Source of the DNA: CBDCFL01 sp965216135
Lineage (GTDB): Bacteria > Pseudomonadota > Alphaproteobacteria > Rhodobacterales > Rhodobacteraceae
DNA: 64,000 bases
NCBI GenBank assembly: GCA_965216135.1
Contig: CBDCFL010000023.1
Coordinates: forward strand, 248,001-312,000
Reading direction: 5' to 3'
Below the pieces are notes generated by a model that made no database searches, was not told where the DNA came from, and worked only from the letters and a program-made list of their open reading frames with translations. The position numbers and the translations under genes are program-made. Positions within the stretch are counted from its first letter, which is position 1, and each line of letters begins with the position of its first letter. Shown piece by piece: positions 54,867 to 63,320 of the stretch.

Positions 54867-55909
54867 ATGAATAACTTGCTCACCCCGTTCCCAAGAGTGC
54901 GAATGGGGCATTTGCCAACCCCGGTCGAGCTACTGCCCAATCTTGGGGCGCGCCTTGGGCTGGAGCTTTACGTAAAGCGCGACGATTGCACCGGCACCGC
55001 GTTCGGCGGCAACAAGGTCCGTCAGCTTGAGTTTTACCTCGGTGCCGCGCAAGCCCAGGGCGCAACGGTCGTGCTGATCACGGGCGCGGTGCAGTCAAAC
55101 TTTGTGCGAACGGCTGCCGCGATGGCCGCCAAATTGGGGATGGGTTGCCATATCCAGCTGGAAGACCGGGTGCCGATTGCCAGCGAGGCCTACGCCAACA
55201 ATGGCAATGTCCTGCTCGACCGCATACTGGGCGCTTCAATCCACAGCTATCCCGACGGCGAAGACGACGCCGGTGCCGATGCAAATCTCGGACGGATCGC
55301 AGATGAACTGCGCCAAAATGGCGATATTCCCTACGTCATTCATTTGGGTGCAGATCATCCACCGATCGGGGCGCTTGGTTACATCGATGCCGCGCGCGAA
55401 CTGGTGACCCAGTCGGCGAGATTTCCTGCATTTGACGCGATCATCGTGGCGACGGGTCCGGCCTGACCCATGCCGGTCTTTTGTTCGGGCTGCGGTCGTC
55501 GGATGTGTCCACACCGGTTTTGGGCATGTGCGTGCGTCGCCGCGCGACTGCACAGACAAACCGGCTAAAACAACGACTTGAAGCGCTTGCAGAGTTGGTT
55601 GGAGCCGCCAACCCGGTTGCCGATGGCGACATCATTACCGATGATGTGGCGCTTGGGCCGGGTTACGGCCGCCTAAGCGATCAAACCCGCGAGGCTATCG
55701 CGCTGACTGCCCAAACCGAGGGCCTGTTCCTCGATCCGGTTTACACCGGCAAGGTGATGGCGGGCCTGATCACGCTGGCACCCAATTGGCAAGGCAAGCG
55801 CATCCTGTTCTGGCACACCGGCGGGCAACCTGCGCTTTTTGGTTATGGCGATCAAATGCTGACGCCCGGGCCGGTGAACCCATCAGGCCATGCAGGAGGG
55901 TGGGAATGA
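54867..55909 (+). pseudogene. D-cysteine desulfhydrase / ACC deaminase-like PLP enzyme, frameshifted
   Basis: The ATG at 54867 starts MNNLLTPFPRVRMGHLPTPV. The PLP-lysine region VKRDDCTGTAFGGNKVRQLEF and the QSNFVRTAAAMAAKLG motif are in frame 1, which stops at 55466 after VATGPA. One base is missing in the expected ATGSGLTHAG glycine loop; frame 2 continues LTHAGLLFGLRSSDV, then FLDPVYTGKVMAGLI and WHTGGQPALFGYGDQML to 55909. Without the shift it would be a full-length enzyme that makes pyruvate, ammonia and sulfide from D-cysteine. Confidence 0.85.
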
Positions 55910-55934
55910 GAGACTGGGGATTTTGGGGCAGTTA

Positions 55935-57084
55935 TACCAACGGCCCTAGTCGTTGACCGTTTTGGCCCATTGTCTGGTAGTGATTGACGTGATTGCGGTT
56001 TTGTCGTTTGCAAAGAAGTTCCATGCTTCGCAACACCTGTCGACGATCTGCTCATAATTGTCGAAGACGGATATGGCGAGCTTGTTGGCACGCAGATAAG
56101 CCCACACATTTTCCATCGGGTTGAGTTCAGGGGAATAGGGCGGGAGTTTGAGCAGGGTGATGTTGTCGGGTACCTCCAGCTCTGCCGAACCGTGCCAGCC
56201 GGCGCCATCCAGAATGAGAAGGGCATGTGCGCCCGATGCGACGGTTTTAGCGATCTCGGCGAGATGCGCGCTCATGGCCTGTGTGTCGGCATGTGGCATG
56301 ATCAGAGCGGCCGCTTCAGCCCGTTCCGGGCAGACATGTAGCTCCAGATATAGCGGGTGTCGCGCGGGGCACGGGGGCGTGTTCCACGCTCGGCCCGGAT
56401 ACGGGTGAGCGTGCCCTGCTGGCCAACCCGCGCTTCATCCTGAAACCATATCTCCAGGGGCTTGCTGCGGGCTGTTTCCGGCAAGGCTGCTTCTACCTCT
56501 GCGGCGAAGTTTTTTTAAAAGCCTCCTGTGCATCCGGGTCGGATTTCGGATGCTGCGGGCGCACCGACAGACGCCGAAAGCCCAGGCTTGCCAATTGTTT
56601 GCCAACAGTTCGCTCATGCATGGTGACGCCGAAGCGCTCTTCGATCTTGCGTTTCAGATCAATGCGCCGCCAGCGCACAACCCCATCGGTTTCGGGGTCG
56701 GGACCCGCCCGAACCATTTCCGCCAACTCCTCCTTCTGTGCCGCGCTCAGCAGACAGGGTGGATCCGGCGGGCGACGGTTGAACAGGCCCGACACGCCCT
56801 CCGCATTGTAACGGTGGGCCCAATCCCGCAGCGTCTGCCGATCCATGCCGCAGTTTTCTGCCGCCGTCTTGCGGTCAACCCCATCCAGAACCAGGGCAAT
56901 CGCCAACATCCGTCGCGCCGCTTTCCCATCCCGGCACCGCGCCGCTTCCTGGCGAAGCTCGCCTGCGGACTTGTCTTTGCGCGTAATCCTTACTGCCATC
57001 AAAGCCTCCCTTGCCTTGATGCCACTGAATCAGATCACGCCGCTCGTGGGAATCCCCTTGAGTCAAATCTGGGGGGCGTTGGTA
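55935..57084 (-). mobile_element. IS630-family element type B, copy 2 (1150 bp, defective)
   Basis: TACCAACGGCCC ends with TTA on both sides (55932-55934, 57085-57087). A 10-bp deletion near 56335 distinguishes it from the other copies. It is the first of three direct copies in a row. Confidence 0.9.
55946..57002 (-). pseudogene. IS630-family transposase type B, copy 2 (broken)
   Basis: Frame 1 (57002 to 56493) is intact. Frame 2 starts normally (IWFQDEARVGQQGTLTRIRAE) but the 10-bp deletion after YIWSY changes it to MSARNGLKRPL-stop; the DDE remainder (LILDGAGWH, NPMENVWAY) lies in another frame to 55946. Confidence 0.9.
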
Positions 57085-57528
57085 TTACAGATCATTTGTC
57101 GGCATCACCTTGCACCAGTTAGCGCCCGTCCCGCGCAACTGGGTTCGGGTGCAAATGCTGGTCGGCGGAGCGGCGGTTCTGTTCATCTTCACTATCGAGG
57201 GGCTGGTGGTGCTGGCGGTCGGTGTCGCAGTGGTCGTCTGGCAGGTTATGATCTACCGCCGCTTTGGTTTCGTGCGCCTGATGGGCGTGCCGCATATCTT
57301 ATGGGTCGGGCTGCTTTTCTGGCTGTATGGCCGGGCTGATCTGATCGCCGAGCGGGCGCTGATGCCCTATTGGCTGGTGCCGATGGCATTCGTATTCGTC
57401 GTCTCGATCCTGATCGACTGCATCGACATTGCTCGCTACATTCGTGGCGAACGAGAACCATATTACCGAAGCCGCAGCGAAATCTCTGTCGAGAACATTC
57501 TGAGTTGACCGGTTTATGTACCATATGA
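57085..57528. repeat. 444-bp unit, copy 1 of a tandem duplication with IS630 type B
   Basis: The stretch from TTACAGATCATTTG to CCATATGA recurs at 58688-59131 with one visible difference (G at 57382, A at 58985). Each copy sits between IS630 type B elements in the same orientation. Its last ~20 bp are the left end of the ISNCY-like element. Confidence 0.93.
57110..57508 (+). CDS. membrane protein fragment, copy 1
   Basis: 132 codons open from a TTG at 57110; the frame is also open back into the IS junction, so the true N-terminus has probably been lost. Four hydrophobic segments (LVGGAAVLFIFTIEGLVVLA, VGVAVVVWQVMIYRR, ILWVGLLFWLYG, YWLVPMAFVFVVSILIDCI) and the basic tail RYIRGEREPYYRSRSE. 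The stop TGA lies in the ISNCY-like terminal repeat, so the 3' end may also be altered. Family not recognised. Confidence 0.6.
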   Translation: MHQLAPVPRNWVRVQMLVGGAAVLFIFTIEGLVVLAVGVAVVVWQVMIYRRFGFVRLMGVPHILWVGLLFWLYGRADLIAERALMPYWLVPMAFVFVVSILIDCIDIARYIRGEREPYYRSRSEISVENILS

Positions 57529-58605
57529 TACCAACGGCCCTAGCGTTGACCGTTTTGGCCCATTGTCTGGTAGTGATTGACGTGATTGCGGTTTTGTCGT
57601 TTGCAAAGAAGTTCCATGCTTCGCAACACCTGTCGACGATCTGCTCATAATTGTCGAAGACGGATATGGCGAGCTTGTTGGCACGCAGATAAGCCCACAC
57701 ATTTTCCATCGGGTTGAGTTCAGGGGAATAGGGCGGGAGTTTGAGCAGGGTGATGTTGTCGGGTACCTCCAGCTCTGCCGAACCGTGCCAGCCAGCGCCA
57801 TCCAGAATGAGAAGGGCATGTGCGCCCGATGCGACGGTTTTAGCGATCTCGGCGAGATGCGCGCTCATGGCCTGTGTGTCGGCATGTGGCATGATCAGAG
57901 CGGCCGCTTCAGCCCGTTCCGGGCAGACGGTGCCGAAAATGTAGCTCCAGATATAGCGGGTGTCGCGCGGGGCACGGGGGCGTGTTCCACGCTCGGCCCA
58001 GATACGGGTGAGCGTGCCCTGCTGGCCAACCCGCGCTTCATCCTGAAACCATATCTCCAGGGGCTTGCTGCGGGCTGTTTCCGGCAAGGCTGCTTCTACC
58101 TCTGCGGCGAAGTTTTTTTAAAAGCCTCCTGTGCATCCGGGTCGGATTTCGGATGCTGCGGGCGCACCGACAGACGCCGAAAGCCCAGGCTTGCCAATTG
58201 TTTGCCAACAGTTCGCTCATGCATGGTGACGCCGAAGCGCTCTTCGATCTTGCGTTTCAGATCAATGCGCCGCCAGCGCACAACCCCATCGGTTTCGGGG
58301 TCGGGACCCGCCCGAACCATTTCCGCCAACTCCTCCTTCTGTGCCGCGCTCAGCAGACAGGGTGGATCCGGCGGGCGACGGTTGAACAGGCCCGACACGC
58401 CCTCCGCATTGTAACGGTGGGCCCAATCCCGCAGCGTCTGCCGATCCATGCCGCAGTTTTCTGCCGCCGTCTTGCGGTCAACCCCATCCAGAACCAGGGC
58501 AATCGCCAACATCCGTCGCGCCGCTTTCCCATCCCGGCACCGCGCCGCTTCCTGGCGAAGCTCGCCTGCGGACTTGTCTTTGCGCGTAATCCTTACTGCC
58601 ATCAA
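57299..58605 (-). CDS. IS630-family transposase type B, copy 3 (run-on C-terminus)
   Basis: Frame 1 58605-58096 and frame 2 from 58087 share the A7 shift site (plus-strand 58113-58119). The one-base deletion near the left end removes the native stop after WAKTVN, so frame 2 runs on for about 80 residues into the flanking unit, antisense to the membrane-protein fragment. The DDE motifs are intact, but the added tail may impair function. Confidence 0.8.
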
Positions 58606-58687
58606 AGCCTCCCTTGCCTTGATGCCACTGAATCAGATCACGCCGCTCGTGGGAATCCCCTTGAGTCAAATCTGGGGGCCGTTGGTA
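57529..58687 (-). mobile_element. IS630-family element type B, copy 3 (1159 bp)
   Basis: One base shorter than copies 1 and 4 (CCCTAGCGTTG instead of CCCTAGTCGTTG at the left end). The flanks differ (TGA left, TTA right), as expected if it arose by tandem duplication rather than by its own insertion. Confidence 0.9.
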
Positions 58688-59131
58688 TTACAGATCATTT
58701 GTCGGCATCACCTTGCACCAGTTAGCGCCCGTCCCGCGCAACTGGGTTCGGGTGCAAATGCTGGTCGGCGGAGCGGCGGTTCTGTTCATCTTCACTATCG
58801 AGGGGCTGGTGGTGCTGGCGGTCGGTGTCGCAGTGGTCGTCTGGCAGGTTATGATCTACCGCCGCTTTGGTTTCGTGCGCCTGATGGGCGTGCCGCATAT
58901 CTTATGGGTCGGGCTGCTTTTCTGGCTGTATGGCCGGGCTGATCTGATCGCCGAGCGGGCGCTGATGCCCTATTGGCTGGTGCCAATGGCATTCGTATTC
59001 GTCGTCTCGATCCTGATCGACTGCATCGACATTGCTCGCTACATTCGTGGCGAACGAGAACCATATTACCGAAGCCGCAGCGAAATCTCTGTCGAGAACA
59101 TTCTGAGTTGACCGGTTTATGTACCATATGA
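58688..59131. repeat. 444-bp unit, copy 2 of the tandem duplication
   Basis: Same length and sequence as 57085-57528 apart from one base; bounded on both sides by IS630 type B elements. The repeat period (IS plus unit) is 1603-1604 bp. Confidence 0.93.
58713..59111 (+). CDS. membrane protein fragment, copy 2
   Basis: The same 132-codon reading frame as at 57110-57508; the single G-to-A difference between the copies is silent or nearly so (LVPMAF retained). As in copy 1 the N-terminal part is missing at the IS junction and the stop lies in the ISNCY-like end. Confidence 0.6.
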   Translation: MHQLAPVPRNWVRVQMLVGGAAVLFIFTIEGLVVLAVGVAVVVWQVMIYRRFGFVRLMGVPHILWVGLLFWLYGRADLIAERALMPYWLVPMAFVFVVSILIDCIDIARYIRGEREPYYRSRSEISVENILS

Positions 59132-60291
59132 TACCAACGGCCCTAGTCGTTGACCGTTTTGGCCCATTGTCTGGTAGTGATTGACGTGATTGCGGTTTTG
59201 TCGTTTGCAAAGAAGTTCCATGCTTCGCAACACCTGTCGACGATCTGCTCATAATTGTCGAAGACGGATATGGCGAGCTTGTTGGCACGCAGATAAGCCC
59301 ACACATTTTCCATCGGGTTGAGTTCAGGGGAATAGGGCGGGAGTTTGAGCAGGGTGATGTTGTCGGGTACCTCCAGCTCTGCCGAACCGTGCCAGCCAGC
59401 GCCATCCAGAATGAGAAGGGCATGTGCGCCCGATGCGACGGTTTTAGCGATCTCGGCGAGATGCGCGCTCATGGCCTGTGTGTCGGCATGTGGCATGATC
59501 AGAGCGGCCGCTTCAGCCCGTTCCGGGCAGACGGCGCCGAAAATGTAGCTCCAGATATAGCGGGTGTCGCGCGGGGCACGGGGGCGTGTTCCACGCTCGG
59601 CCCAGATACGGGTGAGCGTGCCCTGCTGGCCAACCCGCGCTTCATCCTGAAACCATATCTCCAGGGGCTTGCTGCGGGCTGTTTCCGGCAAGGCTGCTTC
59701 TACCTCTGCGGCGAAGTTTTTTTAAAAGCCTCCTGTGCATCCGGGTCGGATTTCGGATGCTGCGGGCGCACCGACAGACGCCGAAAGCCCAGGCTTGCCA
59801 ATTGTTTGCCAACAGTTCGCTCATGCATGGTGACGCCGAAGCGCTCTTCGATCTTGCGTTTCAGATCAATGCGCCGCCAGCGCACAACCCCATCGGTTTC
59901 GGGGTCGGGACCCGCCCGAACCATTTCCGCCAACTCCTCCTTCTGTGCCGCGCTCAGCAGACAGGGTGGATCCGGCGGGCGACGGTTGAACAGGCCCGAC
60001 ACGCCCTCCGCATTGTAACGGTGGGCCCAATCCCGCAGCGTCTGCCGATCCATGCCGCAGTTTTCTGCCGCCGTCTTGCGGTCAACCCCATCCAGAACCA
60101 GGGCAATCGCCAACATCCGTCGCGCCGCTTTCCCATCCCGGCACCGCGCCGCTTCCTGGCGAAGCTCGCCTGCGGACTTGTCTTTGCGCGTAATCCTTAC
60201 TGCCATCAAAGCCTCCCTTGCCTTGATGCCACTGAATCAGATCACGCCGCTCGTGGGAATCCCCTTGAGTCAAATCTGGGGGCCGTTGGTA
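59132..60291 (-). mobile_element. IS630-family element type B, copy 4 (1160 bp)
   Basis: Same length as copy 1, perfect TACCAACGGCCC / GGGCCGTTGGTA ends. The left flank is TGA and the right TTA. It lies inside the left end of the ISNCY-like element. Confidence 0.92.
59143..60209 (-). CDS. IS630-family transposase type B, copy 4
   Basis: Frame 1 60209-59700 and frame 2 to 59143, joined by a -1 shift at the A7 run (plus-strand 59717-59723). Both parts are complete and match copy 1 except S-to-V in RRLSVRPQH, so this copy and copy 1 are the likely active sources. Confidence 0.87.
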
Positions 60292-60397
60292 TTAGTTGAC
60301 CGCTTCTGTTGCGGTTTCTGGCCCTGTGGGGAAGTGGTCGGTCGCGGAGCGGCTGTCCACTTGTCCACAGGGCGCCGGTCGGTCGCGTCGAAGCGGG

Positions 60398-61573
60398 TCA
60401 CGCGGCCTCGCGGGTTTGGCTGTCGATCGGTTGGCCATCGGCGTGGTATCGCGCCAGACATCGCGGTCCATGGAAGACGGCCATTGTGCCGTCGGGGTAT
60501 TCGTGGACGCGGACCCTGGCCTTGACGTAATGGCGGCGGTGGCGGCCGGCGGGGATCTGAAGTGCCAGGCGCTTGTAGCGCACCGTGTTGTCGTTTGAGA
60601 CGGTGCGTTCCTCGTGGATGCACAGGATGTCGTCGAGCGCGCCGGTGAAGGGGACGAAGGCGGTGCCCCGGTCCTCGGCCGGGGTCGCGAAGCGGGCGTT
60701 GTGTTGTGGCAGGAAGACCTCCTTGAGGAAGCGGTTGGCCTCGACCATGTCGGTGATGCCGGCGAGCCTGAGTTCCTGGGGCAGGCGCTTCTGCAAGGTG
60801 CCGAACATGCGCTCCGAGCGCCGCCTTGCCTCGGGCGAGCAGGCCGGGATCAACTCGATGCCGAGCTGCGCCAGGGCGCGGCCGACCTGGGTCGGGGTGT
60901 CCTTGTCCACCTTGCCGCCGGCCTCGGGCGTGTTCCAGTAGTGGCTGGCGCGGTCGGCGTAGAGCGAGCAGAACAGGCCCTTGGCCCGGATCGCCTCGGA
61001 CACCCCCTGGAAGCTCGACATGGTGCCCTCTTCGGCGACGAAGAAGGCCGAGTAGATATCGCTGGTCGCATCGTCCATGGTGACGATCAGGTCCCACCAT
61101 CGACCGGGGACCCACTCGTGGCTCGAGCCGTCCTGGTGCAACATCATGCCGGGCAGGGCACGGCGCGGCCGCTTGCGCCGGTGCGCCCCACGCCTGGGCA
61201 CCGCGCGCCTGCGCCCATGGGCTTGCAAGCTCAGCCGCAGCCAGTTGTAGCTGCGCTTGAAGCCGTGATCGGCCACCAGCTTCTCGTGGAAGTGCTTGGC
61301 CGTGAAGTCCCAGTAGCGGGTGTCGAACAACTCCAGCACCCGCGCCACCTCGTCCACCGGCGCGCGCCGCGCCGAGAGGCGGCCCAGGCGGCGGTCGTAG
61401 AGACCGTCGGCTCCCTCCGCCTCGTAGCGGTCGCGCCAGCGCCGGAAGGTGCGCTCCGAGACACCCAGAACCTCCGCCGCCTCCGCCTGGCTCAAGCCAC
61501 CCCGATGGGTGCGCCCGTAAACCTCCTCGAACTTCATCAATCTCAGTCCCTGTACCTGCTCCGTCCGACGCAT
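60398..61573 (-). CDS. ISNCY-family (IS481-like) DDE transposase
   Basis: 391 residues. Helix-turn-helix LSQAEAAEVLGVSERTFRRW with a following basic helix, then an rve core: acidic residues in MLHQDGSSHEWVP, LYADRASHYWNTPE and RRSERMFGTLQKRLPQE. A C-terminal basic domain follows (VRYKRLALQIPAGRHRRHYV). The larger 510-codon frame overlapping it on the same strand is a compositional shadow. The gene looks intact. Confidence 0.88.
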   Translation of the reverse strand: MRRTEQVQGLRLMKFEEVYGRTHRGGLSQAEAAEVLGVSERTFRRWRDRYEAEGADGLYDRRLGRLSARRAPVDEVARVLELFDTRYWDFTAKHFHEKLVADHGFKRSYNWLRLSLQAHGRRRAVPRRGAHRRKRPRRALPGMMLHQDGSSHEWVPGRWWDLIVTMDDATSDIYSAFFVAEEGTMSSFQGVSEAIRAKGLFCSLYADRASHYWNTPEAGGKVDKDTPTQVGRALAQLGIELIPACSPEARRRSERMFGTLQKRLPQELRLAGITDMVEANRFLKEVFLPQHNARFATPAEDRGTAFVPFTGALDDILCIHEERTVSNDNTVRYKRLALQIPAGRHRRHYVKARVRVHEYPDGTMAVFHGPRCLARYHADGQPIDSQTREAA

Positions 61574-61926
61574 CGCCTCCCTCCATGGCTTGGAGGCGTT
61601 CTAAAACCGGACAGATCATCTGGTACATAAACCGGACATATCGCGTGTTACCGACAAGCCGCAGCGAAATCTCTTGACTTTGCGGCCTAAAACGCCCACC
61701 TGCGCCCGGTCGACCAGGCCCGCCGCCGCGTGAGCAGGCATCACCGTCCGAAGATACGGGCGAAGACAGGCCTGGAAGATGATCGCGAAATTCGCGATCC
61801 ATTTGGTTCCCATCATCACGCGAGGGGTCCGGCGGGGCGACCCGTGTGCGGGCAATTCGGCGCGCGCGCGTAATGTCGCCCCCGAGAACCTTGCGCCGGT
61901 CGGAATGATCCGCCCGGCATTGTCAT

Positions 61927-63234
61927 GTGTCGGGTCCAACCCGGCGTAGAAAGAAGAGACGTTTGAATTACTTTGATAGACTGGGCCTCGGCCCGAAACT
62001 GGTGGCCCGTGTAGCTGAGGCCGGCTTGAGCGAGCCGACCCCCATACAGGCCCGGGCAATCCCGCTGGTGCTGGAGGGGCGCGATGTTATGGGTCTGGCC
62101 CAGACCGGCACCGGCAAGACGGCGGCCTTCGGCCTGCCACTGATCCATCTGCTCAACCAAACCGGTACCAAAACTGCGCCGAAAACCGTGCGCGCGCTGA
62201 TCCTTGCCCCAACGCGCGAGTTGGCCAGTCAGATCTCCACAGCTTTGCGCGGATTTACCGCCGGTTCACATCTGAAAATCGGGGTTGTCGTGGGCGGCAT
62301 GTCAATCAGGGCGCAATCAGATCGCCTGTTGCGCGGCACCGACATTTTGATCGCCACCCCCGGTCGGCTGATCGACCATCTGGAGCGCGGCACGGTCACG
62401 TTGGCCGAAACCCGGCATCTGGTGCTGGACGAGGCCGACCAGATGCTGGACCTTGGCTTCATCCACGCCTTGCGCAAGATTGCGGCGCTGTTGCCGGAAC
62501 CGCGCCAGACGCTGCTATTTTCGGCCACCATGCCCAAACTGATGGCCGAACTATCGGCAAGTTACCTGACCAATCCGGTGCGCGTTCAGGTCGCGCCGCC
62601 AGGCAAGCCGGTGGAAAAAGTTACGCAAGGCGTCCATTTCGTCGCGCAGGCCGCCAAGAAAGATTTGCTGGTTGATTATCTGTCAAGACATCCCAGCCAG
62701 CAGGCGCTGGTGTTCGGGCGTACAAAACACGGGTCTGAAAAACTGATGAAAGCGCTGGTTGCGGCGGGTTTTTCGGCCTCGTCGATCCATGGCAACAAGA
62801 GTCAGGGCCAGCGGGATCGCGCGCTCAGGGCGTTTCGCGAAGGTGAATTGATGGTGCTGGTGGCCACGGATGTCGCGGCGCGTGGCATCGACATTCCCGG
62901 CGTGCGGCATGTCTATAATTACGACCTTCCGAATGTTCCCGAAAATTACGTGCATCGCATTGGCCGCACCGCACGTGCCGGTGCCGATGGTGCTGCCGTT
63001 GCCTTTTGTTCGCCGGCTGAAACCGGCGAACTGAAGGACGTTGAAAAGGCTATGGGCAAGGCCATTCCGGTAATCGGGGGGCGGCTTTGGGAAGGTACGG
63101 AAGTTGAAAAACCCGCGCGCCGGGGCGGCGGTCGCAATCGCGGTCGCACACGCAATGAGGCCGCCAATAATCCCGCCAAGCCCGGTGGCGCAGGCAAATC
63201 ACGCCGCCGCCGGCGTCACAAGCGCGCCGCCTAG
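61927..63234 (+). CDS. DEAD-box ATP-dependent RNA helicase (RhlE-like)
   Basis: 435 residues from a GTG at 61927; a TTG at 61963 preceded by AAGAAGAG is an alternative start nearer the usual family N-terminus. Q motif GLSEPTPIQARAIP, motif I AQTGTGKTA, motif II DEAD (LVLDEADQMLDLGF), motif III SATMP, motif V VATDVAARGIDIPGV and motif VI HRIGRTARAG are all present. The C-terminal ~50 residues are basic (RRGGGRNRGRTRNE, SRRRRRHKRAA). It unwinds RNA, probably in ribosome assembly or cold growth. The 61639-61926 stretch before it holds no gene. Confidence 0.93.
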   Translation: MSGPTRRRKKRRLNYFDRLGLGPKLVARVAEAGLSEPTPIQARAIPLVLEGRDVMGLAQTGTGKTAAFGLPLIHLLNQTGTKTAPKTVRALILAPTRELASQISTALRGFTAGSHLKIGVVVGGMSIRAQSDRLLRGTDILIATPGRLIDHLERGTVTLAETRHLVLDEADQMLDLGFIHALRKIAALLPEPRQTLLFSATMPKLMAELSASYLTNPVRVQVAPPGKPVEKVTQGVHFVAQAAKKDLLVDYLSRHPSQQALVFGRTKHGSEKLMKALVAAGFSASSIHGNKSQGQRDRALRAFREGELMVLVATDVAARGIDIPGVRHVYNYDLPNVPENYVHRIGRTARAGADGAAVAFCSPAETGELKDVEKAMGKAIPVIGGRLWEGTEVEKPARRGGGRNRGRTRNEAANNPAKPGGAGKSRRRRRHKRAA

Positions 63235-63320
63235 AGCGTAGGCGCCGGACCACGTTGCGAATTGACGAAACCGGCGGAAACGCGCAGAATTCCGCATGAA
63301 TTTCTTGTGCGAGGTTATCC

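Larger units (their letters stand above)
59108..61638 (-). mobile_element. ISNCY/IS481-like element with IS630 type B copy 4 inserted near its left end
   Basis: The left end TTGACCGGTTTATGTACCAT (59108-59131) and the right end read inward, TGTCCGGTTTATGTACCAGA, form a terminal inverted repeat. IS630 type B copy 4 lies 24 bp inside the left end; after it the element continues TTAGTTGACCGC at 60292. Without the nested copy the element is about 1.37 kb. It encodes one DDE transposase. Confidence 0.75.

Noticed and set aside
55935..60291. Regular repeats considered as a CRISPR array or satellite
   Set aside because: The period of ~1.6 kb and the contents (IS630 plus a coding segment) show a tandem duplication, not short spaced repeats. 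No CRISPR was seen anywhere in the window.
60270..61802. A 510-codon open frame on the minus strand overlapping the ISNCY-like transposase
   Set aside because: Low-complexity Arg/Pro/Gly/Ala composition; it is the out-of-frame shadow of the 391-residue transposase, which has the real DDE motifs.
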